Shown here piece by piece: positions 8,908-16,386 of a stretch of 58,134 nt of DNA; the first letter of the stretch is position 1, and every line of letters starts with the position of its first letter. Both the position numbers and the translations under genes were made by a program. Location: assembly GCA_023409975.1 (NCBI GenBank), contig JAEYQO010000085.1, positions 1-58,134 of the forward strand, written 5' to 3'. The notes below the pieces were generated by a model, which searched no databases, was not told the DNA's origin, and worked only from the letters and a program-made list of their open reading frames with translations. This DNA is from Bacteroidota bacterium (GTDB taxonomy: Bacteria > Bacteroidota > Bacteroidia > Chitinophagales > Chitinophagaceae).

Positions 8908-9214
8908 AAAAGCACTTGCTTCAGTGAATCCACTGGTGGAAACACGCGATGTAGTCGCCATCAAAGAAAAGACTGGTAATCTGTACGAATCTATCGTAGT
9001 GATGGCTCGTCGTGCCAATCAGATTTCTGTGAACATGAAGGAAGAACTGCACAAAAAACTGGATGAATTCAGCAGTCATACTGACAGCCTGGAGGAAATC
9101 CATGAGAACAAGGAGCAAATCGAGATCTCAAGGATGTATGAGCGTATGGCTAACCCTGCGCTGCAAGCAACTCAGGAGTTCTTCGAAGATAAGATCTACT
9201 ACAGGAAGAAGTAG
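8894..9214 (+). CDS. rpoZ: RNA polymerase omega subunit, Bacteroidota type
   Basis: Small RNA polymerase subunit that binds the beta-prime C-terminus and helps assembly. The protein has 106 residues with the conserved helix VVMARRANQIS at about 35-46, which corresponds to the omega ARRAxQ segment, and a charged C-terminal helix. The gene begins inside bamD (14-base overlap), an arrangement common in Bacteroidota. In many relatives coaBC follows; here a terminator comes directly after rpoZ instead. Identification rests on the motif and on the bamD neighbour. Confidence 0.85.
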   Translation: MSINKKALASVNPLVETRDVVAIKEKTGNLYESIVVMARRANQISVNMKEELHKKLDEFSSHTDSLEEIHENKEQIEISRMYERMANPALQATQEFFEDKIYYRKK

Positions 9215-9239
9215 TAGACGAATTACACGAAAACTAATG

Positions 9240-9265
9240 GCTGCCTCTTAACGGGGCAGCTTTTT
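9240..9265 (+). terminator. Terminator after rpoZ
   Basis: GCTGCC (9240-9245) pairs with GGCAGC (9255-9260), extendable by one G-T and one C-G pair, followed by TTTTT. It ends the bamD-rpoZ operon 25 bases after the stop. Confidence 0.8.
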
Positions 9266-9575
9266 CATTTCATCCATCCCGACGCGCACGATCTCATTAA
9301 TCCCATCGCCGCTACTCTGAATCTCAAGCTGAACGCCTCTGGGCTGGAGGATCTGACGATCTCCTCGATCGACATCAGAGTAAGACGAGTCATCAGACCA
9401 GGCAACCTGTACCCCCCGGACTGCAGTAGATCAGCTTTCCCTTGGTAACGGTTGCAACCGGCACCAATATCCTGTAACTGGTAACGGGAAGTGGCAGCCA
9501 GATCACCCGACAGGAAATGATCACTCATTAAACCAACAGAAAGAAAGCCTGAAAGCCCGATACCAGAGAACTTGG
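9266..9575. other. Gene-free stretch with TGGTAAC repeats and a 12-bp palindrome
   Basis: No gene is recognised in about 310 bases. TGGTAAC occurs at 9443-9449, 9479-9485 and again at 9573-9579 just beyond it, inside the HAD-gene promoter. A 12-bp palindrome CGGTTGCAACCG lies at 9449-9460. An 87-codon minus-strand frame (9265-9528) shows no family features. Confidence 0.4.
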
Positions 9576-9583
9576 TAACTTAG
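9576..9583 (+). promoter_or_regulatory. -7 box for the HAD phosphatase gene
   Basis: TAACTTAG differs from TAnnTTTG at one position and ends 4 bases before the GTG start at 9588. If used, the transcript would be leaderless. Confidence 0.4.
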
Positions 9584-9587
9584 CATC

Positions 9588-10286
9588 GTGCCTAGGACAT
9601 ATAAACACCTGTTTTTTGATCTGGATCATACGCTCTGGGATTTCGACAAGAATTCAGAGAATACGCTCCGGATGCTTTACGATGAGTATAAGCTGGTCGA
9701 AAGGGGAATTCCCGATTTCAAAGCGTTCTTTGATGTCTATATAGTTCACAACGACAGAATGTGGGAGCGGTTCAGAAATGGGTTCATCAAACGCGAAGAT
9801 CTGCGCTGGAAAAGGATCTGGCTGACCCTGCTCGATTTTAAGGTAGGCGACACAGCGCTGGCTTATGAAATGAGCGCCGCCTATCTGGAAATTCTACCCA
9901 CTCAAACCCGGTTAACACCATTTGCAAAAGATTTGCTGGAACACTGCAATGGTAAATACATCATGCACCTGATCACGAATGGATTTGAAACCACACAGTG
10001 GCAGAAGCTGCAATACTCTGGCATTGCTTCCTATTTCGGAGAGGTGATCACCTCAGAAAAATCACAAAGCATGAAGCCACACCGGCAGATATTCGATTAT
10101 GCACTTCAGGCTACAGGTGCGAGCATCGATGATAGCATTATGATCGGCGATGCACTGGATATTGATGTTCTTGGTGCTTTCAATGCAGGTTGGGACCAGG
10201 TCTATTACAATCCCCAGAAGAAGTTGCACGACAGGAAACCAACATTCGAGGTAGGTTGCTGGAGCGAGATGATGAAGGTATTCTAA
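9588..10286 (+). CDS. HAD-superfamily hydrolase of the YjjG nucleotidase type
   Basis: Cytoplasmic phosphatase of 232 residues, probably a noncanonical pyrimidine nucleotidase as known for the YjjG family. HAD motif I is FFDLDHTLWDF (Asp nucleophile in DxDxT, residues 10-14), motif II is the Thr in LITNGFE near 128, motif III is the Lys in SMKPHRQIF near 163, and motif IV is MIGDALDIDVLGAFNAGW near 185-200. The helical cap lies between motifs I and II, as in subfamily IA. The GTG start fits both motif I spacing and the adjacent -7 box; no in-frame ATG lies before motif I. The gene stands alone and converges on the DciA-like gene. Confidence 0.88.
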   Translation: MPRTYKHLFFDLDHTLWDFDKNSENTLRMLYDEYKLVERGIPDFKAFFDVYIVHNDRMWERFRNGFIKREDLRWKRIWLTLLDFKVGDTALAYEMSAAYLEILPTQTRLTPFAKDLLEHCNGKYIMHLITNGFETTQWQKLQYSGIASYFGEVITSEKSQSMKPHRQIFDYALQATGASIDDSIMIGDALDIDVLGAFNAGWDQVYYNPQKKLHDRKPTFEVGCWSEMMKVF

Positions 10287-10297
10287 CGCAGGCTGTC

Positions 10298-10579
10298 TTA
10301 ACGGACGGTAATATCGATCACTACCTTCTCATTAAAGTATTCGTTGATCCTCGCAATCAACTGTGGCTTCCCATAATGTAGTTCCTGTTTCAGGGCTGCA
10401 ACCTCCGTCTGCACAGTGAGGACTCCGTTATTGAGAAATACATTACGGGTATAACGGGCTATCGTCTTCCCCACGATCTGTTCCCATTCCTGCTGAAGAC
10501 GCAGCTCCTGAACTTTATGCTTCCATCTGGACTTTTCCAGCAAGAGGTTTAAGGCTTCACCGATACTATAGGATCCCAT
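10298..10579 (-). CDS. DUF721 / DciA-like protein
   Basis: Small protein of 93 residues with the DUF721 core: an N-terminal SIGEALNLLLEKSRW helix, LQQEWEQIVGKTIARYT near 30-45 and a strand pattern VLTVQTEVAALKQELHYGKPQLIARIN. DciA proteins load or support the replicative helicase in bacteria without DnaC; the family also has members of unproven role. It starts one base after the stop of the XRE gene, so the two form an operon. At 93 residues it lacks the N- or C-terminal extensions of longer DciA proteins. Confidence 0.8.
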   Translation of the reverse strand: MGSYSIGEALNLLLEKSRWKHKVQELRLQQEWEQIVGKTIARYTRNVFLNNGVLTVQTEVAALKQELHYGKPQLIARINEYFNEKVVIDITVR

Positions 10580-10580
10580 T

Positions 10581-10871
10581 TTAGTCGATTGTTATGGTTA
10601 CCCGTTTCCCGAGTCCTTCCTCGAATAACCGGTACAAAGTTGATAACTGGATATCAGATTTCCCGTTTTCCAATCGCGAAATATAGGTTTTTCTGGTGCC
10701 CAGCCGCTCTGCCAGCTGCTCCTGTGTCAGCCCTTCCTGCAAACGGGTCTCTCTGATAAGCGTACTAATGGCAAATATCCGCTCTGTAGCCTCGTAAGCT
10801 TTACGGGCAGGAGTCCCCTCCGCTCCATAACGCTGGTCCAGCAGCTCTTCAAAAGTTTTCTGTTTACGCAT
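10581..10871 (-). CDS. XRE-family helix-turn-helix regulator
   Basis: A 96-residue protein with an N-terminal extension and a C-terminal Cro/CI-type helix-turn-helix: EGLTQEQLAERLGTRKTYISRLENGKSDIQLSTL split around residues 45-78. The layout resembles HigA-type antitoxins, but no HigB/RelE toxin gene is adjacent; upstream lies the divergent rpsO control region and downstream the DciA-like gene one base away. It probably binds DNA and may regulate its own operon. No promoter box was identified with confidence. Confidence 0.85.
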   Translation of the reverse strand: MRKQKTFEELLDQRYGAEGTPARKAYEATERIFAISTLIRETRLQEGLTQEQLAERLGTRKTYISRLENGKSDIQLSTLYRLFEEGLGKRVTITID

Positions 10872-11014
10872 TGGATGATGTCTCAGATTGGCGTTCCCTG
10901 ATCACCTGCAAGTTACATCAATTTGGTTAACTTTTTAGTTTACTTATTCTACAACTGATTGATTTTCAATCACAATAATTTTTCCTTGTTTGCGTGTTTT
11001 ATAGAGACTTTCCC

Positions 11015-11022
11015 TATCTTTG
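11015..11022 (+). promoter_or_regulatory. rpsO promoter
   Basis: TATCTTTG is a perfect -7 box. TTTG at 10989-10992 lies 22 bases upstream as a plausible -33 element. The leader would be about 25 bases and A-rich before the ATG at 11052, as is usual for highly expressed Bacteroidota genes. Confidence 0.75.
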
Positions 11023-11051
11023 CACCTTCAAAAACAGAAAAAATAGTTACC

Positions 11052-11324
11052 ATGTCACATCTGACTGCTGAACAAAAGAAAAATATCTATTCCACTTATG
11101 GTGGTAATGAAAACAATACAGGTTCTGTAGAAGTACAGATCGCTCAACTGACTGAGCGTATCAATCACATCTCTAACCACCTGAAGCAAAACAAGAAAGA
11201 CTTTTCTACCCACCGTGGTCTGATGCAGATGGTAGGACGCCGTCGCAGACTGCTTCAATATCTGTCTCGCACCAACCTCAACGGTTACCGCGAGCTTATC
11301 GAGAAACTCGGTCTACGTAAATAA
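11052..11324 (+). CDS. rpsO: 30S ribosomal protein S15
   Basis: S15 of 90 residues; it binds the central domain of 16S rRNA early in 30S assembly. The sequence shows the family pattern: TGSVEVQIAQLTERINHISNHL near 20-42, HxxDFSTHRGL-like KKDFSTHRGLMQMVGRRRRLLQYL near 46-68 (split here across two helices) and the C-terminal YRELIEKLGLRK. The frame is open for 31 codons upstream, but that part spans the promoter, so the ATG at 11052 is the start. pnp follows after 94 bases, which is the widely conserved rpsO-pnp order. Confidence 0.97.
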   Translation: MSHLTAEQKKNIYSTYGGNENNTGSVEVQIAQLTERINHISNHLKQNKKDFSTHRGLMQMVGRRRRLLQYLSRTNLNGYRELIEKLGLRK

Positions 11325-11343
11325 CCTTTTTAATGTATTATTG

Positions 11344-11372
11344 CTATTCCCAACCCAAAAAGTTGGGAATAG
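11344..11372 (+). promoter_or_regulatory. Hairpin between rpsO and pnp
   Basis: CTATTCCCAAC (11344-11354) and GTTGGGAATAG (11362-11372) form a perfect 11-bp stem with a 7-base loop. The tail TTGTATTT is a poor T-run, so this may be an attenuator or an RNase-processed hairpin rather than a full terminator. In Escherichia coli a hairpin at this place controls pnp through RNase III. Confidence 0.7.
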
Positions 11373-11418
11373 TTGTATTTAATGATGCCTTTTATTTTTT
11401 GATGACAAAAACATTCGT

Positions 11419-13812
11419 ATGATTCCCAATCCAATTTCCGTATCGTTCAAACTTGATGACGGACGAGAAATAACGATTGAAACGGGCAAGCTCGCCCGCC
11501 AGGCTGATGGTGCCGCTGTAGTTCGCTTAGGCAACTGCATGTTGCTTGCTACAGTTGTGGCTAATTCAGAGCCGAAGCCCGGACAATCTTTCTTCCCGCT
11601 GACCGTAGACTACCAGGAAAAATTCGCTTCCGCCGGACGTATCCCCGGTTCCTTTTTTAAACGTGAGGGACGCCTCAGTGACTACGAGGTTCTGATCTCC
11701 CGTTTGATCGACCGCGCACTGCGCCCACTGTTCCCTGAAGACTATTATTGTGATGTACAGGTTATCGTAACGCTGATCTCTTCCGATCCGGAAGTGACGC
11801 CTGATGCGCTTGCCTGTCTGGCCGCATCCGCCGCCCTCGCAGTATCTGACGTGCCCATCCAGGAGATCATCTCGGAGGTTCGTGTAGCCAGGATCAATGG
11901 TGAATACAGGGTCAATCCTACCCGTTCCGACCTGAAGTCAGCAGACATGGACTTCATCATTGCCGCCACTGAAAAGAATATTATGATGGTGGAAGGTGAA
12001 GCTAAGGAATGTCAGGAAGAGGATATGATCAAAACGATCGAAGTAGCCCATGAGGCCATTCGCACGCAGATCAAAGCCCAGCAGGAACTGAGGGAAAAAG
12101 CAGGCGCCAGGGCCAAACGCGAATACGCGAGGCCCGAAGAGAATGAAGAACTCAGACAGAAAGTTCAGGACTTCGCCGCTGCGAGAATGCTGGAGATTTC
12201 CAAAAGCGCTGCACCAAAGAGTGAACGTAGAGACCAGTTCAGGAAACTGGAAGAAGATCTGAATGAGCATCTGGTTGCCGGATACCCTGCTGAAACCGGT
12301 ATGCCGGAAGAGGACAAGAAATTGGTAAAGAAATACCTTGAGGATCTTCAGTACTATACAGTCAGAAATATGATCCTCGATGAAGGACGCCGCCTTGATG
12401 GACGCGGACTGGAAGAGGTTCGTCCGTTGACTATGGAAACTGATATCCTGCCTTCTCCTCACGGTTCTTCTTTGTTTACCCGTGGTGAAACACAATCACT
12501 GACCACTGTTACACTGGGTACCACTGAAGACGAGCTTCTGCTTGAAAATGCCGCCACTTCCGAATACTCTAAATTCATTCTGCACTATAACTTCCCACCA
12601 TTTTCAACTGGCGAGGTGAAAATGCAGCGCGGTCCCGGCCGTCGTGAAGTTGGACACGGTAACCTCGCAATGCGCTCTTTGAAACAGATGATGCCGGGCG
12701 AGGATTTCCCTTACACTGTCCGCATCGTTTCAGATATTCTAGAGTCGAACGGTTCGTCTTCCATGGCTACCGTCTGTGCAGGTTCACTGGCTCTTATGGA
12801 TGCAGGTGTGCCGTTCCCGAAACATGTCAGTGGTGTGGCTATGGGACTGATCTCCCGCTCCACAGATGGCAAATGGGCCGTATTGACAGATATCCTCGGC
12901 GATGAAGATCACCTGGGAGATATGGACTTCAAGGTTACCGGTACACGTGAAGGTATCTGCGGTATTCAGATGGATATCAAAGTAGATGGCCTGAGCATGG
13001 ATGTCATGCGTCAGGCGCTGGAACAGGCCCGTCGCGGACGCCTACACATCCTGGATGCCATGTATCAAAGCATCGATGCACCAAGAGCGGAATTGAAACC
13101 TCATGCTCCACGTATCGAGCAAATGGTGATCGACCGTGAATTCATTGGTGCTGTGATCGGACCAGGTGGTAAGATCATTCAGGAAATCCAGCGTGAAACC
13201 GGAACAACCATCAATATCGAAGAAGTTGGTGAAAGCGGTGTTATCAAGATTTTCTCCGCCAATAAAGAAAGTATCGATAAGGCGAAGAGCTGGATCAAGG
13301 GTATCGTTGCGGTGCCTGAAATTGGCGAGACCTATGAAGGTACCGTGAAGAGCATCGTACCATTCGGTGCTTTCGTCGAGTTCCTGCCTGGTAAGCAGGG
13401 CCTGCTTCATATTTCTGAAGTAAGCTGGAAGCGCCTCGATTCACTGGAAGGTGTATTGAAAGAGGGAGATACCGTAAAGATCAAACTGATCGGTACAGAT
13501 CCTAAATCCGGTAAGCTGCGTCTGAGCCGCAAGGTTTTGATGCCAAAGCCGGAGGGTTATATAGAACCTGAGCGCCGCGAAGGTGGTGAACGCCGCGAGC
13601 GCCGCGAAGGTGGCGACCGCAGGTCCGGTGACCGTCGTGATAACCGTCGTGAAGGGGGTGAGCGTCGTGAGGGTGGTGAGCGCAGACAAGGTGGCGGGCA
13701 ACATCGCAGCGAACGTCCCCAGCGCGAACAGAATCAGGAAAACTCAGATCAGGCACAACAACCATCAGGTTTTACTGAGAGCACCTCAGACGATGCAGAT
13801 CTTAAAATGTAA
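11419..13812 (+). CDS. pnp: Polyribonucleotide nucleotidyltransferase (PNPase)
   Basis: Degrades RNA 3' to 5' by phosphorolysis in the cytoplasm. The first RNase PH domain covers about 10-215, an all-helical linker about 240-310, and the second RNase PH domain about 320-550 with FTRGETQSL and GSSSMATVCAGSLALMDAGVP (catalytic half). The KH domain is near 565-625 (FIGAVIGPGGKIIQEI) and the S1 domain near 636-705 (EGTVKSIVPFGAFVEF). Residues about 716-775 form an Arg/Gly/Glu-rich tail of repeated RREGG and ERREGG blocks that E. coli PNPase lacks; total length is 797 against about 710. It follows rpsO and ends in a strong terminator. Confidence 0.97.
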   Translation: MIPNPISVSFKLDDGREITIETGKLARQADGAAVVRLGNCMLLATVVANSEPKPGQSFFPLTVDYQEKFASAGRIPGSFFKREGRLSDYEVLISRLIDRALRPLFPEDYYCDVQVIVTLISSDPEVTPDALACLAASAALAVSDVPIQEIISEVRVARINGEYRVNPTRSDLKSADMDFIIAATEKNIMMVEGEAKECQEEDMIKTIEVAHEAIRTQIKAQQELREKAGARAKREYARPEENEELRQKVQDFAAARMLEISKSAAPKSERRDQFRKLEEDLNEHLVAGYPAETGMPEEDKKLVKKYLEDLQYYTVRNMILDEGRRLDGRGLEEVRPLTMETDILPSPHGSSLFTRGETQSLTTVTLGTTEDELLLENAATSEYSKFILHYNFPPFSTGEVKMQRGPGRREVGHGNLAMRSLKQMMPGEDFPYTVRIVSDILESNGSSSMATVCAGSLALMDAGVPFPKHVSGVAMGLISRSTDGKWAVLTDILGDEDHLGDMDFKVTGTREGICGIQMDIKVDGLSMDVMRQALEQARRGRLHILDAMYQSIDAPRAELKPHAPRIEQMVIDREFIGAVIGPGGKIIQEIQRETGTTINIEEVGESGVIKIFSANKESIDKAKSWIKGIVAVPEIGETYEGTVKSIVPFGAFVEFLPGKQGLLHISEVSWKRLDSLEGVLKEGDTVKIKLIGTDPKSGKLRLSRKVLMPKPEGYIEPERREGGERRERREGGDRRSGDRRDNRREGGERREGGERRQGGGQHRSERPQREQNQENSDQAQQPSGFTESTSDDADLKM

Positions 13813-13830
13813 CCATCTTATTAAATAATC

Positions 13831-13858
13831 AGCCCGGCCAAGCAGCCGGGCTTTTTTT
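13831..13858 (+). terminator. Terminator after pnp
   Basis: AGCCCGGC (13831-13838) pairs with GCCGGGCT (13845-13852) around a 6-base loop, followed by six or more Ts. Confidence 0.92.
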
Positions 13859-13885
13859 ATGTCATATACTGATGCGTCTTCAATA

Positions 13886-14917
13886 TCAACCCTTGTTCCT
13901 TCTGAAATCAAACCTTCTGGCAAGGATCAGACTGTAAATGCCAGAGTTGCCCTGCTGCCATAGTCCTTGTGCTTCCGAGGGGCCGAGATTGCGGTTCAGG
14001 AAATTAGTATAGGTGGCACCCACATACCAATTTGCGGAATTGTAACCGGCTGCAACACGCAGAGTGCCATTGAGGTGAAGTCCGAAGCCCGAAGCCTCCG
14101 CACCGGTCGCCGTAGCGGCGTACATACTTCTGTTACCACCGATACCTCCGGTAAGGGCTAATGTTGCAAAAAGATGTCGCTTGTAAACAAAGGTGTGTGC
14201 ATATCCGGCGCTAATTCCAAGGCTCGTGCTTGCAGATTCTGAAAAGTCAGATACAGGACTACCATCGAAATCGTCTATGAAGGAAGGGATGATCGCCGAA
14301 TCAGCATTAGCCCGCATATGATGTAAACTGATACCCACGAGAAAAGAGCCTGCGCTCTTTCGCTGCCACTCATTCTGCAGGAAGGATGCCCGGTAGGAAA
14401 ATCGCTGGTGGTTGAAGACGTACTGACCGTTAATCCCATAATACTGAGTCCGCAGATCTGGACGTAGTATATAAGGGCCCTCTGCGGCTCTTGAACTCAA
14501 AATATCATTGTCGCTCAGGTATTGGCCCTTATAAGATTGAATAAAGGCGTCGATCGTGAACTTTCGTAAGTATAGATAGGTGGCCAGGTCCAGCACCTTC
14601 GTTTTCCCGTATACATCATCGTCATCATTCAGAGCGGGAAGATTAAAATTCAGATTCAGACCCAATGCCTTGTAAGTGAAACCAACACCGATGCTGGTGC
14701 GGTCGTTCGGGGAGTATTCCACCTCATGCGCTGCATCGGAATGACCTACCTGATAACCGATAATTTTGCGCGACACAAAGGTCCGTAATGTGAGGCGATC
14801 GCTGTGATTGTCAATATACTCCGGGTCTGTAGGTGCAGAAAGCAGATCATCCGATTGAGCAATAACTTCATTCTGGCACCACATCCACAACAAGCTAAAA
14901 AGTATCCATTTCTTCAT
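13886..14917 (-). CDS. DUF4421 outer membrane beta-barrel protein
   Basis: Predicted barrel protein of 343 residues. The ATG at 14917 is chosen because it starts a signal peptide (MKKWILFSLLWMWC, cut near IAQ); the frame opens eight codons earlier. After the signal come the family-like DRLTLRTFVSRK and YSPNDRTSIGVGFTYKALGLN segments, followed by alternating-polarity strands to the C-terminal ILARRFDFRR. The pattern agrees with DUF4421, a Bacteroidota outer membrane family of unknown function. The gene converges on pnp and is divergent from the sugar dehydrogenase gene; no promoter box is clear. Confidence 0.78.
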   Translation of the reverse strand: MKKWILFSLLWMWCQNEVIAQSDDLLSAPTDPEYIDNHSDRLTLRTFVSRKIIGYQVGHSDAAHEVEYSPNDRTSIGVGFTYKALGLNLNFNLPALNDDDDVYGKTKVLDLATYLYLRKFTIDAFIQSYKGQYLSDNDILSSRAAEGPYILRPDLRTQYYGINGQYVFNHQRFSYRASFLQNEWQRKSAGSFLVGISLHHMRANADSAIIPSFIDDFDGSPVSDFSESASTSLGISAGYAHTFVYKRHLFATLALTGGIGGNRSMYAATATGAEASGFGLHLNGTLRVAAGYNSANWYVGATYTNFLNRNLGPSEAQGLWQQGNSGIYSLILARRFDFRRNKG

Positions 14918-15053
14918 ATCCCGAAGGAGGATAAAAATCAAGCCGATAACTCATCCATTCCCATAACTTCCTGGCTCCTATGCTTTTTTGACTTCGTATT
15001 CCTGAGTGCCGGTACGGCACAGATTTTTCAGGTTTCTGAACTAAAAACTGTCT

Positions 15054-16172
15054 ATGCGAACTGCAGTAGTCCTGACTGTCGTCTTTTCCTTTTCCATTAT
15101 GTCTGCCACTTGTCAGAACCGCGCGTTACAGAAAACCGATGATCCACGGCTGGCGGATATCCGCCTTCCCGAGGGATTTCAGATCAGCATCTTCGCAGAC
15201 TCCGTTCCAAACGCACGTTCTCTGGCGCTGGGTGCCAACGGAACTGTTTTTGTGGGGAGCCGTAATGAAGGTGTGGTTTATGCTCTGAAGGATGAAGACC
15301 AGGATGGCCGTGCGGACCGGACCTATGTCCTCGCAGAAAACATGAATTCGCCGAACGGTGTGGCCTTCAGGAACGGCTCACTATACGTAGCAGAGATTGA
15401 TAAGATCTGGAGATTCGATTTAATTGAGAACAACCTCTCTGATCCGCCACGTCCTATATTGGTGTATGATAAACTCCCTTCAGATAAACATCATGGATGG
15501 AAGTACATCGCCTTTGGTCCTGATGATAAACTCTACATACCCATTGGTGCCCCCTGTAACATTTGCCTTGAGGACGACAGGCGCTATTCTTCCATTACCA
15601 GAATCAATCCGGATGGAACAGGATTCGAAGTGTTTGCTGAGGGCATCCGCAATACCGTTGGCTTTGATTGGCATCCTGAAACAAACACACTATGGTTTAC
15701 GGAGAATGGCCGTGATATGATGGGTAATGATATACCACCCGATGAGCTGAACCATGCTCCGCGCGCAGGAATGCATTTCGGATTTCCATTTTGTCATGGA
15801 CTCAGCATTAAAGACCCTGAATACGGTGAGCAGCGGAACTGCAATGAATTCACCAAACCGGAGGCCCTTCTCGGACCACACGTAGCAGCACTGGGAATGA
15901 AGTTCTACCGGGGTTCTATGTTTCCTTCCCAGTACAAACATCAGATTTTCATCGCGGAACATGGTTCGTGGAACCGGGATGAACCCTTGGGCTACCGGGT
16001 CATGCTGGTGACCAAAAATGACAACGAATACCGGTATGAACCATTTGCTGAAGGCTGGTTGAAGAACGGAAAAGCCTGGGGGCGGCCGGTGGATATTCTT
16101 GAAATGCCGGATGGCTCCCTGTTGGTGTCTGATGACTTTGCGGATGTTGTCTACCGGATCACGTACAAATAA
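15054..16172 (+). CDS. PQQ-dependent-type sugar (sorbosone/glucose) dehydrogenase
   Basis: Secreted six-bladed propeller protein of 372 residues, similar to soluble glucose/sorbosone dehydrogenases that use PQQ and calcium. The N-terminal 20 residues are a signal sequence ending in SATCQ; the Cys could be a weak lipobox. Family segments include LPEGFQISIFAD near 35, VGSRNEGVVYAL, HHGWKYIAFGPDDKLYIPIGAPCN near 144-165, FAEGIRNTVGFDWHP near 190 and WFTENGRDMMGNDIPPDELN near 213-230. PQQ use is inferred from the family; many relatives are uncharacterised. Immediately after the stop, in another frame, a T9SS sorting signal remnant appears (16175-16303), so the original protein may have been longer and surface-anchored. 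Confidence 0.85.
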   Translation: MRTAVVLTVVFSFSIMSATCQNRALQKTDDPRLADIRLPEGFQISIFADSVPNARSLALGANGTVFVGSRNEGVVYALKDEDQDGRADRTYVLAENMNSPNGVAFRNGSLYVAEIDKIWRFDLIENNLSDPPRPILVYDKLPSDKHHGWKYIAFGPDDKLYIPIGAPCNICLEDDRRYSSITRINPDGTGFEVFAEGIRNTVGFDWHPETNTLWFTENGRDMMGNDIPPDELNHAPRAGMHFGFPFCHGLSIKDPEYGEQRNCNEFTKPEALLGPHVAALGMKFYRGSMFPSQYKHQIFIAEHGSWNRDEPLGYRVMLVTKNDNEYRYEPFAEGWLKNGKAWGRPVDILEMPDGSLLVSDDFADVVYRITYK

Positions 16173-16174
16173 CC

Positions 16175-16303
16175 GATGAGATCATACTGACTCAGGGTCG
16201 TAACTACTTTTATCTGAATGGTGAGAATCTGCCGGGTGGTGTTTATCTCGTTAAGGCCAGAACCGGCACGGGTATCCACACATTGAAAATCCTGAAACAA
16301 TAG
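16175..16303 (+). pseudogene. Orphan T9SS C-terminal sorting-domain remnant
   Basis: A 42-codon stretch without a start reads DEIILTQGRNYFYLNG then ENLPGGVYLVKART and ends THTLKILKQ-like (GIHTLKILKQ) before TAG. LPxGVYLVxxxTGxG and xxxKKIL(K) are the second half of type A sorting domains of the type IX secretion system. The frame differs from the dehydrogenase frame and is closed upstream by a TGA about 45 bases earlier. It is either the tail of the dehydrogenase lost through a frameshift and deletion, or a relic of another secreted gene. Confidence 0.75.
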
Positions 16304-16333
16304 CTGCTGGAAGCAAGTAGCTTTTCAAAAAAT

Positions 16334-16366
16334 AGAGGCTGTCCGGGATATCCGGACAGCCTCTTA
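16334..16366. terminator. Bidirectional terminator between sugar dehydrogenase and gcvP
   Basis: AGAGGCTGTCCGG (16334-16346) and CCGGACAGCCTCT (16352-16364) form a perfect 13-bp stem with a 5-base loop. A-rich sequence on the left and T-rich sequence on the right allow use from both sides, fitting the convergent genes. Confidence 0.88.
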
Positions 16367-16386
16367 TTATTTATTGACCTTTCTGC

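Noticed and set aside
10581..10871. HigA antitoxin of a HigBA module
   Set aside because: No RelE/HigB-type toxin lies next to it; the neighbour is DUF721/DciA-like.
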